A stretch of DNA of 26,291 nt from an uncultured Clostridia bacterium (lineage in GTDB: Bacteria > Bacillota > Clostridia > Lachnospirales > Anaerotignaceae), in contig CAJUKL010000034.1 of assembly GCA_910587195.1 (NCBI GenBank), positions 1 to 26,291 of the forward strand, written 5' to 3'. Of this stretch, positions 21,640 through 26,291 are shown in pieces (within the stretch, counting starts at the first letter, position 1; every line of letters begins with the position of its first letter). The translations under genes were made by a program, and so were the position numbers. The notes below the pieces were generated by a model. That model was given only the letters and a program-made list of their open reading frames with translations. It was not told the origin of the DNA and did not search any database.

Positions 21640-21679
21640 AAAAGAGCCTTTTCTTTCTTTTGGAGAAAAGGCTCTTTTT
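21640..21679. terminator. Bidirectional terminator at element 2 left end
   Basis: AAAAGAGCCTTTTCT with AGAAAAGGCTCTTTT, as in element 1, followed by T on both strands. It ends the recombinase 2 transcript. Confidence 0.9.
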
Positions 21680-21721
21680 GTATGCTACTTTTAGTATTAG
21701 CAAATAGTAATTGTGATGTTT

Positions 21722-23314
21722 TTATTGCTTTAGCAATGACCTATATTCTTTTTTTATGGTATCAATGTCTTCTTCTGCTGTCATAGGCAATGAAATTACT
21801 GATAATTCTTGCTGTTCTATAATATTCAATTTGAAGTATATTTCTACTTTATCCATAGATACCACTACTTTTTTGATATATTCTTTTAAGATATTTTTGC
21901 AGACAGGTAAGTTTTTTGTCATAATAAATTCTCTGGAATGTTCTATCAAATTTTGTATGGTATTTTCATCAATATTGATGTTTTTGATACTCTTTTCCAA
22001 TTCTGCAATATGCTCCTTTTGCTGTGTTTTGCTTTCTTCAAGCTGTTTTAGCTTGTCCATTAATGTATCGGATGGTATGCCTGCTATTGCAATGGTTTCT
22101 ATAATATTGGATAATCCTTTTTCTGTTCTTTCTAAAGCAGCTTTAAGCTGCTTTAATTCTTGCTGCTGTTGTTTTAATGTTGTTTTATGGTATTCTTTCA
22201 TCAGTTTTACTATTTTTTTGCTTGCCTTTGGTGCAAATAATACTTTTTGTAAGGACTCTAACACAAAGTCTTCTACATACTCCCTACGAATTTCTTTATT
22301 ACAACAACCCCTATGACTTTTTCTATTTCCACAGCGATAAGAAGCGTACGGGAGTTTATGGCGTCCACCCTTGCGAAAGTTCCCAAACATAGGCTGTCCA
22401 CATTCCCCACAGAATATCATGCCTGATAAGATATACATATGCTTTGCTTTAAAACTACCTGCTCTTTTTTTATTTTCTATCATTTTTTGCTGTACCTTTT
22501 CAAAGGTTTGTTTATCAATAATGGCTGGTATGCCATTTTCAATTCTAATGACTTCTTCTTCTGGTTTTGCTTTGGGATTTCTTTTTCCTAAAGCGTCTTT
22601 TTCTTTTTTCTTATTGAATACAAACGTACCATTATATTTTTCATTTTTTAGTATGCAGTTCAAACTGGATTGTGTAAATTGCTTCTGGTTCTTAGTGGTA
22701 TAGCCGTTTCCATTCAAATATTTTAATATTTGCTGAAATCCGTTTCCTTCTATATACATTTGAAATATCATTTTAATGATAGCTGCTTCTTTTTCATTGA
22801 TAATATATTTATGAGTTTCTTTGTCTACATCGTAACCAAGCGGTGGTTTGCCTCCACAATGCTTACATTGATATGCTGTTTCTTTTTGTCCTTTCATGAC
22901 TTCTCTAGCTAGATTTTTAGAGTAGTATTCAGCCATACCCTCTAATACAGACTCCATCATAATACTTTCTGGAGAATCGTTAATATTTTCTGTAACAGAT
23001 AACAATGTAACACCATTTTGCTTTAACTTTCTTTTTTGTGTGACAGAGTCATATCTATCTCTTGAAAATCTGTCTAACTTATGTACAATAACATATGCAA
23101 ATTCCTTTTTACTGCTGTCTGCTATCATTTCTTGAAATGCTGGGCGGTTTGCTGTGGTAGCTGATTTTGCAGAGTCTTTGTAAATATGGATTATCGTATA
23201 ATGATTATCTTTTGCGTATTTGTTACAAGCTCTTACCTGTGCTTCTATGCTTTCTTCTCTTTGGTTTGTACTGGAATAACGGGCATAAATGACCGCTTTT
23301 TTTAATTCTTTCAT
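21722..23314 (-). CDS. Large serine recombinase (integrase) of element 2
   Basis: 530 residues, with the same domains as the element 1 copy: resolvase domain with Ser14, recombinase domain, zinc ribbon and coiled coil. Eight of about 16 differences fall in residues 24-43 of the catalytic domain (HIYKDS here, KKYKDS there); others cluster at the C-terminus. Long stretches between are identical in DNA, for example about 480 bp around the zinc ribbon and coiled coil. The start is certain: a TAG immediately precedes the ATG, with AAAGGAGT upstream. It sits 155 bp from its attachment core, pointing toward it. Confidence 0.93.
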   Translation of the reverse strand: MKELKKAVIYARYSSTNQREESIEAQVRACNKYAKDNHYTIIHIYKDSAKSATTANRPAFQEMIADSSKKEFAYVIVHKLDRFSRDRYDSVTQKRKLKQNGVTLLSVTENINDSPESIMMESVLEGMAEYYSKNLAREVMKGQKETAYQCKHCGGKPPLGYDVDKETHKYIINEKEAAIIKMIFQMYIEGNGFQQILKYLNGNGYTTKNQKQFTQSSLNCILKNEKYNGTFVFNKKKEKDALGKRNPKAKPEEEVIRIENGIPAIIDKQTFEKVQQKMIENKKRAGSFKAKHMYILSGMIFCGECGQPMFGNFRKGGRHKLPYASYRCGNRKSHRGCCNKEIRREYVEDFVLESLQKVLFAPKASKKIVKLMKEYHKTTLKQQQQELKQLKAALERTEKGLSNIIETIAIAGIPSDTLMDKLKQLEESKTQQKEHIAELEKSIKNINIDENTIQNLIEHSREFIMTKNLPVCKNILKEYIKKVVVSMDKVEIYFKLNIIEQQELSVISLPMTAEEDIDTIKKEYRSLLKQ

Positions 23315-23387
23315 CTATAAAAAACTCCTTTCCTCTATATTCTATTAGATAATATAGATTTCAAAGAAATTTGATTTCATTTTACAT

Positions 23388-23402
23388 AGTGTCGTTAGTG
23401 TC
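23388..23402 (-). repeat. Direct repeat GACACT x2 upstream of recombinase 2
   Basis: The same 15 bp as 16666-16680, at the same distance (about 75 bp) from the recombinase start. Its retention in both copies suggests a control site for recombinase expression. Confidence 0.5.
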
Positions 23403-23438
23403 ATCATTTTAGAAAAATTATTTTATTTTTTATTGTAA

Positions 23439-23484
23439 TATCTGCTGATACATGTTATAATTATGTATCAGCAGATATAAATTT
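23439..23484. terminator. Long hairpin between recombinase 2 and the helicase operon
   Basis: A perfect 15-bp stem TATCTGCTGATACAT with its complement (23439-23453 with 23463-23477) and a 9-nt loop. On + it is followed within 4 nt by seven T; on - by TTACAATAAAAAAT. It lies where the - strand helicase operon should end, yet has the better T tract on +. Terminator, probably two-way. Confidence 0.65.
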
Positions 23485-23495
23485 TTTTATTGGTA

Positions 23496-23675
23496 TTAGT
23501 AAGTTAGCTTATTTTCTTCTAACATAGCAGAAAATATTTTTAAATAAGGTTTATATGTATGATTGGATACGCTAACTATAGGCTTTTCCTCAAAGTATGG
23601 AATATTTTTGCCTTGAAAGCGTTGTTTTCCAATAGAATTTAACTCTTTTCTTGGATAAATTATTTGTAATTTCAT
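23496..23675 (-). CDS. Small ORF (59 residues) coupled to the helicase gene
   Basis: ATG at 23675 overlaps the helicase TGA as ATGA, with AGGAGG about 10 nt upstream inside the helicase end. The 59-residue product starts MKLQIIYPRKELNSIGKQRF and is basic, with an aromatic centre (NHTYKPYLKIFSAM). I recognise no family. Tight coupling and a good SD make it a likely real gene. A terminator hairpin follows its stop. Confidence 0.55.
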   Translation of the reverse strand: MKLQIIYPRKELNSIGKQRFQGKNIPYFEEKPIVSVSNHTYKPYLKIFSAMLEENKLTY

Positions 23676-25027
23676 AAATTTAAGTCCTCCTGTTTATATT
23701 GTTGATATAATTCATTTTTGATTGCAATGCCATCAATACGACGGTCACCATTAGACTTTTTACCTGTTTTATATGGTATTCCTACATTATCTAATACAGT
23801 TCTAATGTCTGTGCTAAATTGTCTGCGGTCAAGATGATTAGGGCTTGAAATTCCCTCTTTACAAAGCCAAGATAAGTATATTTCCCATAATATTTTGTAA
23901 GTGATATGACTTGCTGGTGACTCGTAAATTTGCGTTTCCACAAATTCTTTTATAGGGTTATTATGATGAAAAAACTCACGACTTGCTTTGTCACACGCTT
24001 TTGAAAATACAAAGTTATATTTATTTTGACGTAATTCTTTTAGACCTTCTAATGCAAAATTAAAAATACCTGATAGTTCTTTTTTTAGCTTTTGTGTTAA
24101 GAATTTATCTTGTTCTCCTTGTCTAAAAATTCTAGTAAAAGGAATGACAACAAGCCTACGTTCCATACCATAACTTGTATCCTTTATATTAGGCAGATGA
24201 TTTACAGCAATGATAATCTTGCATTTTGGCTGTAGAGAAAAAGTATCACCATATTTATGTTCAGCAAAGCAGTTATCCCCTGCTACAACAGCCTTAAATA
24301 CCTCAGATGAAAAGAAAGTTGTTTTAAAATTGCCTTCTGATACAATATTTACATTTTTGTTAAGTAAATCAACTACTTTAAAGTGACTGCCTAAACTTGA
24401 TATAGGTAGATTAGAAACATTTTCTTTTCCTACCAACGCTGTTAATATACTTAACAAAACACTTTTACCGTTTGCACCACTTCCTTGTAGTATAAATGCT
24501 TTTTGTGCTTTTGTAGATGAGGTAAGACAATACCCAAATAGCTGTTGAATTAGTTTAATTCTTGTTTCATCATCTTCAAAAATTTCATGTAAAAATTTGA
24601 TAAAGTTAGGACACTCTGCATTTTTATCATATAAAATTGGTAATTGTACTGTTGATAAAAATTCTGGTGTATGTGCTATAACTTTATATTCTTTTAGGTC
24701 AAATAAACCATTTTTTAAATTTATAAAGCGATTATTTTTGTTAAATTCCTCTTTCTGTAATCTTTCTAACTGTAATATTTCTAAGCATTTTTGTTTATAA
24801 GATGGTTTCCAACAATCTGGTACAATAACGTGCATTTCTTCTCTAGCAATAGCACTTACTTCTTCATTAGAAATACGAATATATACTCCCCTCTCATATT
24901 TATAGAAATGCTTATCAATGGAAGAATAAATAAGGTTTATCTTTGTTAGCAAATAGCGACAAAATTCATTAAAATTAATAGTAGCGATTTTTCCTTTTTC
25001 ATCTAAATATATACCCGTCTTATTCAT
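23672..25027 (-). CDS. P4-type phage/plasmid replicative helicase (D5_N plus SF3), no primase domain
   Basis: 451 residues. The D5_N-type region (about 100-160: FINLKNGLFDLKEYKVI, LPILYDKNAECPNF) is followed by an SF3-like P4 ATPase with Walker A GSGANGKS (182-189), an acidic strand near NVNIVSEGNF, the VNHLP sensor, and the arginine-finger segment GMERRLVVIPF (287-297). A C-terminal winged-helix-like domain ends it. P4 alpha-like proteins usually have an N-terminal primase; only about 95 unassigned residues precede D5_N here, so this is a helicase-only form. Start 25027 is chosen because the ATG at 25042 is inside the SD (ATGGAGG), which is 7 nt from 25027. Likely replicates or mobilises element 2. 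Confidence 0.85.
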   Translation of the reverse strand: MNKTGIYLDEKGKIATINFNEFCRYLLTKINLIYSSIDKHFYKYERGVYIRISNEEVSAIAREEMHVIVPDCWKPSYKQKCLEILQLERLQKEEFNKNNRFINLKNGLFDLKEYKVIAHTPEFLSTVQLPILYDKNAECPNFIKFLHEIFEDDETRIKLIQQLFGYCLTSSTKAQKAFILQGSGANGKSVLLSILTALVGKENVSNLPISSLGSHFKVVDLLNKNVNIVSEGNFKTTFFSSEVFKAVVAGDNCFAEHKYGDTFSLQPKCKIIIAVNHLPNIKDTSYGMERRLVVIPFTRIFRQGEQDKFLTQKLKKELSGIFNFALEGLKELRQNKYNFVFSKACDKASREFFHHNNPIKEFVETQIYESPASHITYKILWEIYLSWLCKEGISSPNHLDRRQFSTDIRTVLDNVGIPYKTGKKSNGDRRIDGIAIKNELYQQYKQEDLNL

Positions 25028-25061
25028 AATGTTGACCTCCATATTCTAAAAAAATTTTATT

Positions 25062-25084
25062 TCCCATGGGATATTTTTAGTATA
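25062..25084 (-). promoter_or_regulatory. Helicase operon -10 with downstream palindrome operator
   Basis: On - TATACT (25079-25084) is followed by the 10-bp palindrome TCCCATGGGA (25062-25071) at the expected start site. This is the only such GC-rich palindrome nearby. A repressor site is likely. The -35 is weak. Confidence 0.4.
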
Positions 25085-25283
25085 ATACACTTTTACCTAT
25101 TCTCCTAACATCTCACGGAACGGTGTTTATTTTTATATTTTATTCTACAATTTTCCATTACATTATGTTATTATAATAAATATGAAATGAAATACAGAAT
25201 AAAAATTGCTTATTTTTATTATAAAATGTTATTTTTATTATTCACTAATTTTTTTAAGATAAATTGAGAGGAGATTAGTAAAC

Positions 25284-25949
25284 ATGAACAAAGACAAGAA
25301 ACGATTTAGGAGTACCAAAGAACAAATAAGCTATCAACAAGAGATAATAAGAGAAAAATTAGAAGAATTTTTGCAAAATCCATATCCTCTTTTTTTTTCA
25401 ACATTTTTTGAAGAAATTTGTGAATATTGTACCAAAATGTCACAAGAAGAATCTATTAAATGGGGGAAAAAGTTTATCAATTCTGAAAACAAAGATATAT
25501 TGAGAAAGGAGCAAGATAGATTTCAAAAGACTTTAAAAAAAATAGGTTATAAACGTCAAGGTAATCAGATTGTAGAAATATTAACAAAGGCAGAAAAAAC
25601 TTACTCTACAATGCTTTATAATGCTTTGTATTATGAGGATAATATACTATTATATCCTTTTCAAATTTCAGTTACATCTCCTTTTCAGATAAGAAGAAAA
25701 GTAAATATTTACAAAGAACTTGCAGAAAAAGATTTATATATTGTAATGATGTTTTTTAAACCATTTTCTTCTTCTCAGTATATTATGGAAACTTTACAAA
25801 AACTCTTTGAAGAAGATTGTTTAGGAGTTGGTGTATTTATGGGAGGGATATATATTATTTTTAAAGAACTAAAAAAACAAAAAGACTTTGTTGATATGAT
25901 AAAAATTTTAATAAAAGAATGTAAATATAAAAATATAAAAATATATTAA
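25284..25949 (+). CDS. Hypothetical protein of element 2
   Basis: 221 residues, basic, no clear TM segment or signal peptide. The first 100 residues are charged and helical (REKLEEFLQNPYPLFFSTFFEEI, RKEQDRFQKTLKKIGYKRQGNQI). The second half is more beta-rich and hydrophobic (YYEDNILLYPFQISVTSPF, LYIVMMFFKPF, GVGVFMGGIYIIFKEL). No family is recognised. The start has GAGAGGAG upstream. It is divergent from the helicase operon, separated by about 255 bp of AT-rich control DNA, and no terminator is evident after it. Confidence 0.65.
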   Translation: MNKDKKRFRSTKEQISYQQEIIREKLEEFLQNPYPLFFSTFFEEICEYCTKMSQEESIKWGKKFINSENKDILRKEQDRFQKTLKKIGYKRQGNQIVEILTKAEKTYSTMLYNALYYEDNILLYPFQISVTSPFQIRRKVNIYKELAEKDLYIVMMFFKPFSSSQYIMETLQKLFEEDCLGVGVFMGGIYIIFKELKKQKDFVDMIKILIKECKYKNIKIY

Positions 25950-25952
25950 TAC

Positions 25953-26075
25953 TTAATATAGGGACATCAAGGACATATAATTTTAAAAAAATTTTTTCAT
26001 TGCCACTTTTGCCCTTTTCTATTGCTAGAATAGTTTTTTGTTGTTTTACGACACTGTAACGACACTACTATCGTT
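25953..26075. repeat. Conserved non-coding module, element 2 copy
   Basis: Matches 16875-17005: GGACATCAAGGACAT at 25962-25976, CTTTTCTATTGCTAGAATAG, then GACACT at 26050-26055 and 26061-26066 (11-bp period). In element 1 the CATACA palindrome module lies on the other side of this block. Confidence 0.55.
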
Positions 26076-26112
26076 TCACATATGTATTTTGTATATTACC
26101 AGTTAATATCAA

Positions 26113-26129
26113 ACATACATTGTGTATGT
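26113..26129. promoter_or_regulatory. Palindromic operator-like site, element 2
   Basis: ACATACA-TTG-TGTATGT, identical to 16797-16813 and with the same right flank ATTATTATAATATC. Confidence 0.5.
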
Positions 26130-26158
26130 ATTATTATAATATCTTCTTCATTTTTTAT

Positions 26159-26291
26159 TTATTTAGAATATTTCCTGTCGTCATCGTACAGGCAACGGTT
26201 CATAGAAATTTCACTGTTCTGTAGCTGAGGTTGCCCAAGAGTCTGCCAGTTTTACCCTCTGTAATCCCTTGTATCAGCCCAGCCCAAATGC
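26159..26291 (-). CDS. Partial gene at window end (C-terminus only), with coupled 14-codon ORF
   Basis: The - strand frame from 26291 to the TGA at 26200 reads 30 residues ending GITEGKTGRLL...SYRTVKFL, nearly the same as the remnant at 17142-17252. Its TGA overlaps the ATG of a 14-residue ORF (MNRCLYDDDRKYSK, 26159-26203). The gene continues beyond the window and may be intact in element 2. Family not recognised. Confidence 0.5.

Larger units (their letters stand above)
21562..26291. mobile_element. Integrative element 2, left part (runs off the window)
   Basis: It starts at the second core and repeats the element 1 left end: flank, terminator, serine recombinase, and about 110 bp upstream of it. 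Then it differs, carrying a D5_N/P4-type helicase with a coupled small ORF and an unknown 221-residue gene, followed by the shared non-coding modules and the shared gene end at 26200. The right end is not in the window. Confidence 0.75.

Noticed and set aside
14832..26291. Prophage or conjugative element
   Set aside because: No capsid, terminase, portal, lysis, relaxase, coupling protein or type IV secretion genes in view; only recombinases, a helicase and unknowns.
1..26291. CRISPR arrays, tRNA or rRNA genes
   Set aside because: No regularly spaced repeat-spacer pattern; no tRNA or rRNA signature other than the tmRNA tRNA-like ends.

Overview
This is a low-GC Bacillota chromosome segment, most likely from a Clostridia member of the Lachnospiraceae type. 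The evidence is very AT-rich DNA, AGGAGG-type ribosome binding sites, class III fructose-1,6-bisphosphatase, MutS2, a TIGR04086 membrane protein and the rplS-lepB-rbgA order. The species cannot be fixed from the window alone.

Positions 1-14840 are core chromosome. From the left come a tandem intergenic repeat, a TIGR04086/DUF3792 membrane protein (-), a PHP-family phosphoesterase and a YbaK/EbsC deacylase-like protein (+), and an IscR-like Rrf2 regulator (+). Next are a two-component system, histidine kinase (-) and OmpR-type regulator (-), separated by a small opposite-strand membrane-protein gene, then mutS2 (-), a second copy of the intergenic repeat, fbp (-), a six-helix membrane protein (-), rbgA/ylqF (-), lepB (-) and rplS (-). 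A roughly 560-bp non-coding stretch with several promoters follows. Then come a small acidic protein (+), smpB (+) and the tmRNA gene ssrA (+).

Positions 14832-26291 are accessory. Two related integrative elements sit head to tail at the 3' end of ssrA. Each starts with the same 15-bp core, TCATCTCCATCGGTT, followed by a terminator hairpin and a large serine recombinase gene; the two recombinases are about 97% identical by eye. Element 1 (about 6.7 kb, complete) carries a remnant gene, a three-gene cluster including a DUF960-like protein, an XRE regulator translationally coupled to a membrane-anchored Q/E-rich protein, a divergent five-helix membrane protein, and an Rpn/PD-(D/E)XK nuclease next to its right end. 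Element 2 (truncated by the window end) carries a P4-type D5_N/helicase gene without a visible primase domain, a coupled 59-residue ORF and an unknown 221-residue protein. The two elements share non-coding modules in a different order.

The most interesting points are: the internal element junction, which looks like a reconstituted attP (P half joined to P' half) inside a 48-bp inverted repeat; a symmetric 44-bp dyad whose two feet overlap the -35 boxes of divergent promoters in element 1; an in-frame internal ribosome binding site and ATG in the Rpn gene that could yield a 79-residue C-terminal product; and replacement of the region just after the tmRNA discriminator base by element sequence, which supplies a new terminator and no encoded CCA. 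No phage structural genes, conjugation genes or CRISPR arrays are seen.
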